Of a DNA stretch of 64,000 bases, positions 27,713 to 42,700 are shown one piece after another. Numbering within the stretch: the first letter of the stretch is position 1; the number at the start of each line of letters is the position of its first letter. The DNA comes from Paragorgia papillata (lineage: Eukaryota; Cnidaria; Anthozoa; Scleralcyonacea; Coralliidae). The stretch is taken from positions 5,281,001 through 5,345,000 of the forward strand of contig JAWNZC010000445.1 in the NCBI GenBank assembly GCA_035771165.1, given 5' to 3'. A program made the position numbers and the translations under genes. A model generated the notes under the pieces. The model saw only the letters and a program-made list of their open reading frames with translations, was not told where the DNA came from and searched no databases.

Positions 27713-30700
27713 AGAACTGTAAAAACTTGTGAGCATGTTACCATGGGAAACCAAAGGTACAATTACATTCGTTCGTTGGTTCGTTGGTTGGTTGGTTGGT
27801 TGGTTGGTTGGTTGGTTGGTTGGTTCGTTCGTTCGTTCGTTCGTTCGTTCGTTCGTTCGTTCGTTCGTTCGTTCGTTCGTTCGTTCGTTCGTTCAGTTCG
27901 TTCGTCCGCGTGGGCTTGTGCAATTGAATCAATCAATCAATCGAAATAGAACTTTTAAAACTTGTGAGCATGTTACCACGGGAAACCACAGGTACAATTA
28001 CATTCATCCGTTCGTTCAGTTCGTCCGTCCGCGTGCGTTTGTGCAATTGAATCAATCAATCGATCAATCAATCAATCAATCAATCGATGAAAATTGAAAA
28101 AGAACTGTAAAACCTTAATTGTGAGCGGCATATTAGATTGTATATAAGTATGTTAATTATAGGTAATTTTAATTCAATAGAAGTCGAATACCGCATGCTA
28201 GTCTCCACATGTAAATAGCATCTCTTTTGTCCCAAATCGTATATCTTCAAATAATGAATGAAACTTAATGTAACCCAATTAAGCAGACTGGAGTGCACTC
28301 AAACTTATACTCAAGCATCACACGCAATGCAAATAAATGTAAGGCAAATTATAAGATAAATCGTAACCACGTGCATACTTTAAAAACATTTCAGAACATC
28401 GTGAATAAAACGATGACAAATACAATCACAATTCAAAGTATACTAACTTGCTCTTCCATTTCACCTTTCTCTTCATCTATTTAATGGAATGAAAACAAAG
28501 AACGAAGTTCAAATAAGTTAATTCTTAGTGAAATTAGTTTTTAGAAAAAAGCAATGATATCGTTAAAATAAGTCTGCACATATATAATTAAGCCCACGAG
28601 TACACTCATACACGTACAAATATGTGAATGGAAGAATATCATTCTATCAGTCGTGATTGAATCCAGCACATTTACTATAGTATTTCTTTTCCTATATATT
28701 GGTGCGACAATGATCGACCTTGGTATAGCCGATAAATTAAAGCGCTGCACAAGATTTCCAGGGTTGTGCAATTTAAGTCAAAAGGTGCTACAATTAAATT
28801 GGATTAAACATGAAAAGTACGTTAAAGTGGCTATACCATGGTTGGGGATTTAAGATAGTTAGAACCTTCTGAAAAGAAATGTAACATATATTCCTTTTCT
28901 AAAATTTCATCTTTATCGACTTTTTTGCTGTTAAAGTCGACCGAAGTGACGTTTTAGCAGGAATCTGTAAAGTGTTTTTTATATAAACAAATTCCTACTT
29001 AGACGTCACTTCCATCAACTTTAACAGCGAAAAAGTCCATGAAGATGAAATTTTAGAAAAGGAAGATATATTACAAATCTTCTCAGGTTCCAAATATCAT
29101 AAATATGTAAAATCGCCAACCATGATATAGGCACTTTAAAGTACCCCAAATATATTTCAACGCTACTCTGGCTTAAACTTTATTTGAACGTAACTTAAAA
29201 ATTTAATAGTATAAAAGCAAAACTAGCGCTCAGTAAGTTCGGAAAGCTAAGAGCCACCCCTCTCTATACACAGAGGGGTGGTTAACCCCGGACAAGCATG
29301 CCTGCAAGTCTCTTTGTTACAATGTTACCCTACCTAGGCCAGTACCACCATTAAGACCAATTCCACCGCCTTTTTTCAGTTGTTCCATTAACTTTGCATT
29401 TTCTTCACGAAGTTCTCGAATCAGTTTATCAGTAGGACTCTCATTGATCACAGCTTTAGTCTTGATAGCCTTTGCCCTGTCAGCTACAAGATAGTGAGAA
29501 CAAACATGATTGTAAATTATGTTCGTCTAGTTTACAGAGTTTCAACTAGTTGCATGATAAATACCAACATTCTAAATTTTGTATTCATTTGAATTTCTAT
29601 AGTATTTAGAGCGTACTATATGTTCTCGTAACGCACGGTAAAGCTTACGGAATGCCAATCTCGTTCCCAGAGCCCACGTTCCCCACCCGGTAAACGAGAG
29701 ACTCTGGGATAATCCGTTTCACATCGATATCCGTTTCACATCGATATCCGTTTCACATCGATATTTCATTGGCTGATGAACACAGTGAACTTTATATAAC
29801 TTTTCTTCCGGATAACAAGAATCCTGTGATGGCGTGAACGGATTATCCCAGAGCCTCTCGTTTCCCACCCGCTGGGTAAGGGGAACGTGGGCTCTGGGAA
29901 CGAGATTGACGGAATGTCAGAATACAGAATTTATGAAATATTATTAACCAAATTTAAAATAACCAAATTTGGATTAAACTACATTGTAACTGGGTAATTA
30001 TCAAGATCAGTTTTGGGGTAGTAGAAAATCTCATAAACATTCAAAGTTGTTTCCTCGTCAGACTTACCAAATCGTAATGTCGATAGTGTTTCCTCGTAAT
30101 TAATGTCAGCAGGACTTAATGCAGCAATCTATCAATTGACAATGATATCTTTCATGAGGAATACTTTTGGAACAGATGTAGAAGTAGAAGTATCTTAACA
30201 TATACATACACACATTTAAAACCCATTAATAAGTATCCGTATCAAAACATTTGCAGTACGTGTTTTTCCAGATCTAAAACACTCGGTTATCGCCTCGCGT
30301 TTTAAATCTAATAAACATGTCTTAAATATTACATAAAAAATAATAATTTCTTACTTTTAATTCCTTCAATTTATTTTATTTATTTATTAAAATACTTACC
30401 ATTATAGTTTTACTGTTTCCTCCAAGAGCGTTCTTTAGAAGTTTGGTTAAAACAGAATCCCGATAAGGCACTTATAAAAGTAGAAAAAGATATTTTTTAA
30501 TTAAATAACACGATTGGACTTGCCTTGGTTCACGTTGGGGTTGTTTACGTTTTAAGCCAAAATGCAAATTCATATTAAATATAGGAAATAAATTATCAAC
30601 TGAAAAAAAAGCAACAAGAACAAAGTACGTCTGTAACACACAGAAAATATTTCAATCTTTGAAATCAATGGCTTACCTTGAACTTTCTTCTTTACTTGAT

Positions 30701-33700
30701 CAGCAAGTGCTGAAAAAGACGTTATACAATAGATATTGTCTATCTAATATGTATTGTCCTAGCTCATAATGCCCTTTACCGGGCAGATTACAAGGAGATC
30801 TCCACTTGACGAGTAAAATCGGGTTTGGCGTTAGCCAGAGTAAAAGTAATAAGTTGCCAAGTGTGCAATAGAGTTATTTTACATATATATATATATATAT
30901 ATATATACCTAAGCTTGTTTGTGATTCCTATACTTTTAAAATTTATTATATAATTATTTATATGTTTTATTTGATATAACTCCCAATTAAGGTTGCCGTA
31001 TACTTTCAGAACTCAGAAGGAATTTTTTTTTGAGCCAAGTTAAAGTTCCGTGCTAAACTTTCATACAAAAAACTACTACCACGGTTACTACCATGCAGTC
31101 TACCACTATATCAATCTACCACTGCCAGTCTACCACCACTACCACTATTACGACCACTACCAACCACTACGGTACCACTACCACACGCCACTGGCCATGG
31201 TTTGTAAGCGCTATCGACCGCGTTACAATTTACTTCAAATGAAACAATCTCAGCTCATCGCCTTTACCTTTAATTACATTCCCAAGAGTTGATAGCGATT
31301 TGTTAATCGATGAACCTTCTTTTAGTCGGTCACCAGTCGCACCAGTTGAATCAGCACGTTCGCTAAAAAAATCGGATTATTTGCACAAGCATTTATAAAC
31401 TGGCTATAGTATTCTTTCTCCACGATTTTCTTTAAAAGACCGTAAAGCTCTGCGAGTCGGTACAAACCGAATGGCGATCTATAAATATTTCTTAATCGGC
31501 TCTTATTCCCACTTCTCGCTGACTCCCAGCTCTGTTTTCCCCTCTACCCTCCTTGCTTGATATTTCTTATCTCCCAACGTCTCTCTTTTCCAGCCGCTTT
31601 TTCTCTTTCCTTTCCTCACTTCTTCTAATATTCTCAGTTAGTCTTAAGTCATGCAAGTTCTTATCCATCTCTTCTCAACATATTCCGTCTTATCCCTTCT
31701 CGCCATCTTTTCCCATGCACTGTTCAATTAAAAATAAAAAATAGACAGAGAAGAAATAAACCAATTTCACCGAGTCCCCATTGTCTGTCTTCAAGTCACT
31801 TAGAGATTTGCTTTCCTCTTCTTATACTTCAGAAACTAAACACTAAATTACACCATTATCTGTCTTTACCTCCCGGCCAAATCAACTAGATTCACAATAG
31901 ATGTTTTTGTCATGTTTTTCTTCGTTTGTTCATTAACCGCCTTTTGGGCTAGAGTGATGGCGACAATTGTGTGAGCGCGACTAAAAAATAAAATTAAAAA
32001 TAATTATTATGTGAAAATTATTAATAAGATCGTTAAATTGTTTGTCGTAATTGTCAAAATTATATATACTTGCATGCTGCCAACAAGCTTTCATATAGTG
32101 TAAACTGCATCCTAAAACGAATGTTTCTTTCAATTTTTGGCATCTTTATATGTCAAATGAATGGAAATATATCGTTTTTATCTTATACATAAAACCCATG
32201 TTAAAGTATACAAAGTAAAATTTTACAGTTTTCCTTCGGTTACTGTACAGAACCAAGGGAAATGATTGTTGAACGTTTGTTGTTGACAGTTAAAAAACGT
32301 ATTAAACAAACCTCAAAGAATCTTAAAAAATACGTTATGGTCGATAATTGAATTAACTATTGTTGGTAAATTTATACTAAAGTTCGCTTGGTTGACTAAA
32401 ACTCGTATAAAACTCGGGCTCGTTGTCTAATTGTTAAATAGTAGATCCTAAAATAACTATGACAAATACGAGGATATCGTAAAATCCAGACACTGATGAC
32501 GTCACTGCCTCGGTGCAGCTAAACTTTCTAATCACTAGCAGCAGATTTCCAAATTACTATCTGACACACACACACACACACACACACATTGAAATACACC
32601 TTCATCTATCTCTGTCTGGATAATTCTTAATATCATCAGTTTCATCCAATAATTGTTTATTATATTTAGCGATCATCACTATACAGTATAAAAACGCAAA
32701 GAACGAGTACCACCGAACTTGTTGTCATCAGAAGATTGGTTCTGAACTAAACCTATATAGAGAGTATAGACTACAATATCAACTTCAAGAAACATCTATA
32801 AGTCAGTTGCACGATGTTGTGCGCGCATCATCGTGCGTGTAAAATACGAGGTAACAGTCGAATTGCTTTTAGCGCGGTAAAAATACAAAAAATATAAAAG
32901 CAAGGCGCTTATACATGTAAAAATGTATACAAGCATATTTTTGCTTGGGCGAAGAACCCTATTTGTGGCTGCAATCGGTTAAAAAATAATTTAATAGTAT
33001 GCTGTTTCTGTTTTTCTATATTGTAACTTTGTTTGCTTGTGGTTTAAAAGAGCAGCAATAGAGATTAGGAGTACAACCTCAGTCAACTATTTTAAATCGA
33101 TGCTTAAGACTTACCTTTTTAAGAAAGCTTTTATTCAGTAACGTGTAATTACAGTCGAACCCCTATTAAGCGGACACCTTTGGGACGTCGCTGAGGTGTC
33201 CGTTTAAGAGGGGTGTCTGCTTAAAAGGGGTTGCACAGTAGGTGGTACGCATGTGGTGACCAGCTTTCTGTGTCTATATACGTAGTTTGTTTTCACTATA
33301 ATTCTATAAAACAATCAATACAGCACTAACTGACTTAAACAGGTTCTCGCTCGGTCGTAATCTCAAGTGTTGATTATTACTGTTATTAAAGAAAACGTTA
33401 ATTTTTATATGGATTTGTCCGCTTAAGAGAGGTTAATTTGCTCACTGGAACCCAAGATAGGTGTCTGTTTCCGCTTAAGAGGGGTGTCCGCTTAAGAGGT
33501 GTGTCCGCTTAAGAGGGGTGTCCGCTTAAGAGGGGTGTCCGCTTAAGAGGGGTGTCCGCTTAAGAGGGGTGTCCGCTTAAGAGGTGTGTCCGCTTAAGAG
33601 GGGTGTCCGCTTAAGAGGGGTGTCCGCTTAAGAGGGGTGTCCGCTTAAGAGGGGTGTCCGCTTAAGAGGGGTGTCCGCTTAAGAGGGGTGTCCACTTAAG

Positions 33701-36700
33701 AGGGGTGTCCGCTTAAGAGGTGTGTCCGCTTAAGAGGTGTGTCCGCTTAAGAGGGGTGTCCGCTTAAGAGGGGTGTCCGCTTAAGAAGGGTGTCCGCTTA
33801 AGAGGTGTGTCCGCTTAAGAGGGGTGTCCGCTTAAGAGGGGTGTCCGCTTAAGAGGTGTGTCCGCTTAAGAGGGGTGTCCGCTTAAGAGGGGTGTCCGCT
33901 TAAGAGGGGTGTCCGCTTAAGAGTGGTGTCCGCTTAAGAGGGGTGTCCACTTAAGAGGGGTGTCCGCTTAAGAGGTGTGTCCGCTTAAGAGGTGTGTCCG
34001 CTTAAGAGGGGTGTCCGCTTAAGAGGGGTGTCCGCTTAAGAGGGGTGTCCGCTTAAGAGGTGTGTCCGCTTAAGAGGGGTGTCCGCTTAACAGAGGTGTG
34101 TCTGCTTAAGAGGGGTGTCCGCTTAAAAGAGGTGTCCGTTAATAGGGGCTCGACTGTAGTAATACTTTTATTATTTTTTTCTGTATTCTATGTTTATGTA
34201 ATTGTAGGATTGTCGTATTAGGTTTAAACTGTATTTTGTAATGCGCATTTGAACAAACTTATGGAATTTGCGCAATATAAATTTAAATATTATTATTATT
34301 ACAATGCAACCTTAGTAATCTATTTAATGGTGAAAGTGGCCTATTGTCACTCATGAAATGTACAAAATTAAAGCAATTAAGAGGTTCGCTTCCACAAAAA
34401 GGCAACGTGGTGCGTGATTACAGTAAGATAATTAAAAGAATTAAAAAAAGAAAAGATAAAATCTATTTTGACAGTTATTTAGGAGAGAATTAGAAAAAAA
34501 CCTGAAAGTTTTCGAAATTGTATACCTGCTGGTTGCGTTCATATTAGTTGACGCTACCGTTCTGTTTTTTGTTCCTTCCTCAATTTTTCTGTCGATATCC
34601 ACGTAACTTTTCACAGGAACAGATACAAGGTTTTCAACTGCAAAAAAACAAACAAAAAACAAGTGTGTAAGTGTAAAAATTATTGTTCACACTTTATTAT
34701 AATCAAGAATACTGATTTACAATCTCGAAACAGCGTGTTTATAACCAGACACAGTGCTAAAAAGCGGTGCCCTATGGCGTTCAAAATATCGCGTTAAAAA
34801 TGTCGCGTCAAAAATATACTATTGATTCCGAACGAACGAACTCACACATATAGAATATAAAGCGGTTTGAAAGTTAGCTGCGCCCGCAAGCCAACTTTCA
34901 GGGCACCGCAATATAAAGCGGTTTGAAAGTTAGCTGCGCCCGCAAGCTAACTTTCAGGGCACCGCAATTACATGGCATTAATTCGCGATCGCCGCAACCC
35001 CCCTCAGATTTCGATCTGGATCATAATTCACTCGCGATGTGTATCGGTTTATACGGCAAACATTACCAAGATTGTGATCGCAATCGGCTCGGACGGCCCA
35101 GATCGTAATCTCGACATTTTTGTCCCGTGTAGACAGAATATATTTATAAACTATGTAATATTTATTAATTCCTTGAAAGTTTTCATGGCGATAATGTAAT
35201 ATAAATACGTTTTGTGGAAACACCACGTAAAATATTTCTTTGCTAAGCTTTCGGCCTGTTGACTCAGGCCTTCATCAGAGCAATGACAACAAGCTGTTGG
35301 CTCACGTCATTTATAAACTATAAGCACAGAATAAGGATTGACCAGAAGTCCAACTCGAGTGACAACGTGTCCGCATTTCTTCAATGCGCAGGCGCGATAT
35401 TTTACGCCATCCTACGCAATTTCCTACGCCAAAGTTTTATGGTCTTCCAAAGATTCATAAAACGAATGACCCATTTCGTCCAATAGTGGCTTCACGAGGC
35501 TCTCCAACAGATACCTTAACTACACTTCATTCCACCATCCAAGTATCAAATCGTCTGTGTGCAAAACTCTCGTTCATCGAGCGCGAACAATTTGTGACGA
35601 AGAACATCTTCAGGATGAATTAGATCACCTTAAGTTGGTTTTAACTAACAACGGTTTTCCTGAGAAGATGATTCAAGCTCTTCTATGACACCTTCGGTAC
35701 ATCCGGAGCTGAATGCTCAGCCCCAGCAAGAACCTTCGTCCCTCCGTACATCGGACCAGCATCCCACAAGATTGAGAGGATTCTAAATCGTGCTGGTATG
35801 AAGGTATTTCACAGTAGTCAACACAAAATTGTTCAAAGTACTTTTCACACATAAAGATGAGGTGGATAGCTTATCTAAGCCTGGAGTGTGGAGTGTATCG
35901 CATTCCGTGTGAGTGGCTTGGTTATTACATCGGGGAAACGGGAAGGAATCTCTCAACTCGCCTGAAGGAGCACAAGACATGTTGCATAAAAGCCCAACAT
36001 GATAAATCTGCTGTTGCCAAACACGCTTGGAAGTATGACCATGAAGTGGGAAGAGTCGTCACTCTTATTAGCCAGCGACAAGCAATACTTCACGCGAAGA
36101 ACAAGAGAATCTATTGAGATTGCAAAACATCACACTATAATATTTTACGTGGTGTTTCCACAAAACTTATTTATATATATGTAATATTTAATAAAAAACG
36201 TATACTTATTTTACCATAAAATCCCTTAGCTTTGTGCTCACGGACCTTCAGACCACCTTTTTTGTTGCTGGCTGGGTTCAAAAGATCACGAACCTAAATC
36301 ATACATAAACATAAAAATAGTAAAAAATAGCTTGCGACTGACTAGAAAACTGATAGCTTTTTATTGTACAATATGCTGAAAACAACGTTTCTTCTGTACA
36401 AGGCTCAGAATCGTTAATACATGCTCTCCTTTTTAACTTCAACAGTATTCACATGCAAAAGATAAAAACGAGTGCAAAAAAAACATGCATGAATCATGAC
36501 TGATGATCATTATATATGCATGGATCGTCAGAAAATGTGTTACCACAGTAAAAGTGTAGATTTTTTTCATGTGACATCATCAAAATAACCAAATCTAAAT
36601 TATAAAACCTATAACGTTGATCTTTTCACACAATTCGACGTTCTAGGCTTAATTGAGCTTTAAACATGATATTCGAGCCATTTTGAGTTTAAATCTGACC

Positions 36701-39700
36701 ATTTTTTGTTTAAAGGGTATTGGCAATAAAAATTAAATTTGTCCCACTTGAAAGAACTCGTCAAATGGTATAAGAAGACCTTTTGTAGTTTTTCTGTATC
36801 TTTCTTGTGTTTTGAAATATTTCGACCAAAGACAGCGTGCTGTCCGCCATCTTGTTGTTATATTGGATCTATTAATTAACTAGGAAATTGGTGACGTCAC
36901 AAGCAGGGTAAACCTGATGAAACTACTTCGTGGGTGACCAAATTTCCACGGAAGGCTTTTTAAATGTTGTGGGTCAATTTAAAATGGAAATAGCGCAACA
37001 AAATCGAGTTTCTAGCTCATGTCATAAGGTTGGCAAGATAAAAATTTCACTTTACCCTGCTTATGTCACATGCATATCGAAAATAATTCCGAGATGGCGG
37101 ACAGCAGGCTGTCTTTGGTCCAAATATTTCCAAAACCAAAACAGATATGGAAAAATTGTAAAAGGTCTTCTTATACCATTTTGGCTTAACTTGACAACAG
37201 TGATCAACCAATATGGCGCCCGTGTTAGTTAAGGATATCATTAGCCGCAATTTCCATATCCTAAAGAATGATCCTGAAACGTCAGCTGTTTTCACCGATA
37301 ACCCTTTCATCTCTTTTCGGCGTAATAAAAATATTCGTGATGGTTTAGTGCGTAGTGCCCTTAGAAAAAATCTAATGGCACCAGTGGGTACCTTTTCTTG
37401 TTCCCGTACCCGTTGTTACACATGTTCCTTTCTTAACCCCGCTACATGTATTTTGGGACCTAAATCTAATTTTGTTATTCAGCATAATTTTACTTGCATC
37501 TCTTCCAACATCATTTACTGTATTTCTTGCAATAAATGTTGCATGTTTTACATCGGTGAAACTGGCAGACGTTTATCTGACAGGTTTGCTGAACATCTTC
37601 GTTCTGTGAGGAACAATGATGTTGACAAGCCTGTTGCCTGACATTTTAATAGTGCCAACCATTGTATTTCAGACATGAAAGTTTGTGCCATCTCACCCAT
37701 TTCTGGCGGTAATGTCAGCCGCAAAAACTAGAAAAGCGTCTCATTTTCAAAATTGGTACCATTCATCCTCACGGACTCAACGAACGTTTCTCTTTTATTT
37801 AACACCTCTGAAGACGTTGTTTCTGTTTAGCTAGGGCTGACATAAACAGCGTTTTCACTTTATTAATTTATCTATTTTTACTCTCGCTCATCCTTTTTAC
37901 ACCCCCTCCTTTTTGCTTATCGACGGTATGAATAGTAAATGTCTTTCGCATCTCATTATCTATTTGTTATTTTGCTTTGATTGGCTAAGTTTTCGCATCT
38001 CATTATCAATTTGTTATTGTTATTTTTATCTGATTGGCTTATTTTTGGTCACATGATTACCTTTCGTATATAAGCTTATTGTTTGTTTACACTCTTTACG
38101 TTTCTCTCTGACGAAGGGCCTTCGCTCGAAACGTTAGACTCCTACGTTCTCTGTTTCGGCAGTATATCTAACCTTACTATATTTCGATTGTTATATTCAA
38201 TACCACGTATTCAGTTAATCTGCCAATCAAATGACAAGAATTTAGTAAGGTGTCAGTTACATAAAAGTAAATAATTAATTAACCACTAAAAAATTAGAAA
38301 CTAAGACACCAAGATCAAAACCAAGAAAATGGAACAGAACTAACATTTTCATTAAAACAAGGTTTAAATTTTGAGAAACTTATGTAAACGTAATGTATCT
38401 TAGAAGCTAGGAATGTAATTTAATTGTATCATATTTCACTTGATAATATTGTGGGTAGGCAACAAAACATTAGAAGATTGAACTGGAGTTTAACATTCAT
38501 CCTCAAACTAATATTTTCGCCCGTATATAAATCTTAAAGGGGTATTTTTAGCAATTCTAACACAAACAAAATTTTCCTAAAATTGTACAAAACCTCACAA
38601 TAACGGTTTTAAAAGATATAAAACGTTAACGCAAGAGATCAGGCTAGAAACCTGCACAGAAGTACCAATGGTCAAAATTGAACTAGATTTAAATGGATAG
38701 CAAATGTGACACCAGAAATCCAGTTTAGGTTAATTTGTATAAAAACCTGGTCTTGCATGGGTGTTCACGTCAGTATTTCGTTATAAAACTATTCTCGGCA
38801 GTTTACCACCTTTTTACTTTGTACAATATAGCCATCGACGTGCACAATGTATAAGTTGACATCGTGACGTAGTTTCCAGTCCTGTAACACCCAAACTTGG
38901 CAAACTATTTAAGTTTTAAAATATTAACTTGCTTGACTCCTAAGTACCTGCTCGTTATAAATTTCCAACATGCTCAGAGTAACCTAAAAAATTAAAAAAA
39001 CAAAACGTAAAGCCAAAAATCACATGTTATCTTAGACCCTGTTTACATGAAGCGGATTGAGTGTTCAAGTCAAATCTCGCATGTTGTTTCTCCTTGTTGT
39101 GTTTACATGAAGAAGATTGAAAGTTTTCGAATGGCTGAAGGCAATCCACGCAGTGGAGTGGTTGACTTGAGATTCAAGCAAGCATCGACTTGATCGAATG
39201 TCTCCAATCTGATCATCTAAACACGGTTTGACTTGAAAATGACTTGATACGCATAAATGAAGTTAGTGCGTGTGGTGGTAAATGGCAGACATTGAGGGAA
39301 GCACAAAAAATAATGTTCCAAAACCGAAACAATGTTCCAAGCAGATCGGATTCTCCATGTAAACATGTGCCCGGATTGCCTTCACTCGCGTTTTACGATC
39401 CGATTGGATTGCCAATCTGCTTCATGTAAACAGGGCCTAATCCACTCTATATACACAAAGTTCCAAATACGGAGCCTGGTTATTATTAGGCGTATTAAAG
39501 AACACAGCATACAGGGGGGCGTAAACATCTCATCAGATACTGGGATACGGCTGAAAACTAAATCTATATAGGTAAAACCTCTCTATCAGGGAATTAGAGA
39601 GTTTAAAATAGGGACCTTAAGCAAGCACAACACGAACACCACGACGACGACCCAAGTACAATAGTATTTTTCAACCAAAACAAAACGTTGAATAATTTTC

Positions 39701-42700
39701 AGTCTGCAAGGGTAATCACAACACCGCCCTCGTTGCACATACGTCAACTGAAGCGTTCTCGCGTAAATTGTGGCAAGGAACAGCAATGCTGTTAGTTTAC
39801 TTAGGCGTTAACCTATAATACCTCATGTTGTAGGGAGACGACGACGGACGACGACGGCAGTTGAAAAGCAATTTAAAGAAGTCGCGGTTAACTGACTATT
39901 ACATTCCTGATTACATTTGATTTGATACTTGCAGCTTAGCCTTAGTGTCTGTAATGGTTGTAGTGTTTGTATTAAAGTCAATCTTAAGTATCAGTTCTCA
40001 TCTTTTCAACATTGTCAACATTCAAAAACTCTTGAAAAACTACAAAAACGAGCTACGAGATTAATTTTGGATGTGGTGTACCTGTTAGAACTCCAACTCA
40101 CGATTTGTTTTTGGAATTACGACTTATGCCAGTTCGATTTGATTTCCGAGTTTTACTAACAGTTATTAAAGCTCTAAATAAATGTGCAGTGTGCACCTCC
40201 TTATATTTCAGATATGTTTTCCACAATGTCTGCGGAAAACAGAATGAGTACCAGTTGTGTACGTAAAGACTTGACTATATACCTACTACACGATTGAATT
40301 TAACTAGACAAGGATTACGATATCAAGGACCTCTTATATATAATCTAAATAATAAGACATGTAATCTAAGTGATATGTCATTGTCTATTCAAGTCTTTAA
40401 AGAACATTTTACAAGAATATTCTTTAATTCCTTTTAAATTTATATTTATTCAATGTATCTTAATAATATAGAGGACCCTGGGTAAGATTAGCTTCTGCTA
40501 ACCAGGTGATTTTAACCCTCTTTAAATAAAGTTTCAATTCAATTCAATCTTTTTGTGAGTTGACATCGTCTTGAAAACGTGAAAATGTTCTAAGTGCAGC
40601 GTTGTATAAGAACTAAGATGGTGTTGAGATTACTCTTGCAAACTATTATTCATTCTTTTTGTTTTGCAAACAAGTTCTTTTGTTTAAAGGACGTCGTTGT
40701 TGAGCACGCCGTTGTAAGTCTCCATTGTACTAACTTAAGACACTGTTACACAAAACAATTTGTTTTTTCTCAATGCAACGGTTACCCTGGGTGCCAGAGG
40801 TTTTTCGACGCTCGTGAGGGATAACGGGGATACGCGAGGAAGCCAGGCGGTAAAGTGGTACAGGTGCCTCCTAGTTAATTACACTGGCGCTTCCGGGGCG
40901 AGCGGTCGAGGGGCAATCTGCTTCGCAGACTAAAAATCCTAGTACAGCAAACTTCAATATTTTTTGAGCAAAAATTGATTTGTGTTGTAAATTGCAAGAA
41001 AAATTGTCTCGTGCATGCAAAATGACTTGGTTCGGCTTGAATGATCAAATTTAGTTTGAATTGAAACCTTGCGATTCGAAAGTCCAACAGCGAACAGGTG
41101 GTTGAAGTTAAATTACGTTTACGCTACATGAGAATGCCATTATGGACGTTTTTATCATAATTATAATGCATAATTATTTTGCATTATAATTATGATAAAA
41201 ACATCCATAATGGCATTCCTGACTGTTCTACAGGTCGCGAGTTACGCGCGAGGATTACCTTGGAAGGTCTTAAAATAACTTTTAAAAGAGGAATTAGGAT
41301 CGGAATATGCAGACCTAATTAATACTATATACATTCGGATTCCCTCTATAAAACTACAGAAGCGTTTCAGAAAATAATAGAACTTTTTCTTGATCAAGAG
41401 AAGTCTTGACTGTCTTCAACTCTTGGGTGCAACTTTTAATAAAACAACTTCTCCTAATACAGTTCTTCACCCCTTTCGCGAGAGGGATGTTTAGACTTCC
41501 ACGCAAAACCCACGATAGATGTGTCTAAGAATTAGGATAGAACTAGATCATTACTATACATTCATCCTCTTACCTTTATGTTCTCTTAAGGTGCAGGGTC
41601 ATTTCGGTAAAGCGTTCTCAATTCGTCAGAATTTATATGCCACAAAAATAAAATAGATATCGTTAGAAAGCATCATGTATTTGATTTTGCGATAACACAA
41701 GCCAATAATAGTTTTCAAATTTTTCAAGTAAAGCCAGAGGGCTTCACTCGGGGGCGACTAAAGTGCAAAGCGTTTTATTTTGTTCAGAATATTTTTTTCG
41801 CAGTTCGATTCCAAGATAAATTTCCAGCAAAACGGTGTCAGCCTTTTTATATTTATTGCCGATATTAGTCGATTTTATGACTTATTTTGTGCGAATGTTG
41901 GTCGGAAAACAGCATTTTCAACTTTGGTCGTCAATAAAATAAGCAAAACTCGACATATCAAAAAACGCTGGCACCGTTTTGCTGGAAATTTAAACTGCAA
42001 AAAAGATTTTGAATAAAATAAAACGCTTTTTAGATCAGTTGCCCCAACTGAAGCCCTCTGGTTTTAATTAAAACATTCACAACTATTCTTGGTTTGTGTT
42101 TATCGCAAAATCAAAGATAACATTGTATTCTACAAATTAATAGCTTTCTAACGATATCTATTTTATTTTTGTGGCATAAATTGTGACGAATTGAGAGCGC
42201 TTTACCGAATGCAAACCTTATAACGAATACCTTGACCGTACCTGGTATTCTGTTTTAGTTCCACCATTTATTTGCTCATCTATTCCCTTGAATAATTCCT
42301 CGCAAAACACCGGGACAATACCTAAGTCAAAATCAGAGCAGTTAAATTGATTCATGGTCGGACACAAAACTCTATATATAACTATCTCAAACTCATTAAT
42401 AATTCATGAAGAAAACACAAAGGAAATCAGTACCGTGTCTGTGGTTTGGATATCGGAGGAAGAAATTACATAAATTAAGCAAATTTTCATCTTGATTTTC
42501 TCTTAAAATACTGATTTGTTTGAGATGCTATATCATACACTCGGAGGAGTGTTTCATCAGGATATCCAAATACCTCGAAGTTTGTTCAAAAACCTCGGCT
42601 TCGCCTCGGTTTTCAACAAACGTCTCGGTGTTTGGATATCCTGATGAAACACTCCTCCTCGTGTATGCATGATATATTACATATAATGTACCTTTATTTG

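Noticed and set aside
27729..28097. [16 protein letters not shown] frame
   Set aside because: It is translation of the composite (ttgg)/(ttcg)/(aatc) satellite.
33465..34135. CRISPR-like regular array
   Set aside because: Units are contiguous with no spacers, inside a eukaryotic MITE.
35248..35281. Certain hammerhead ribozyme
   Set aside because: The core words and stem II are there, but an extra A follows ctgatga and the expected UH cleavage site is not in place. It is kept only as a hypothesis.
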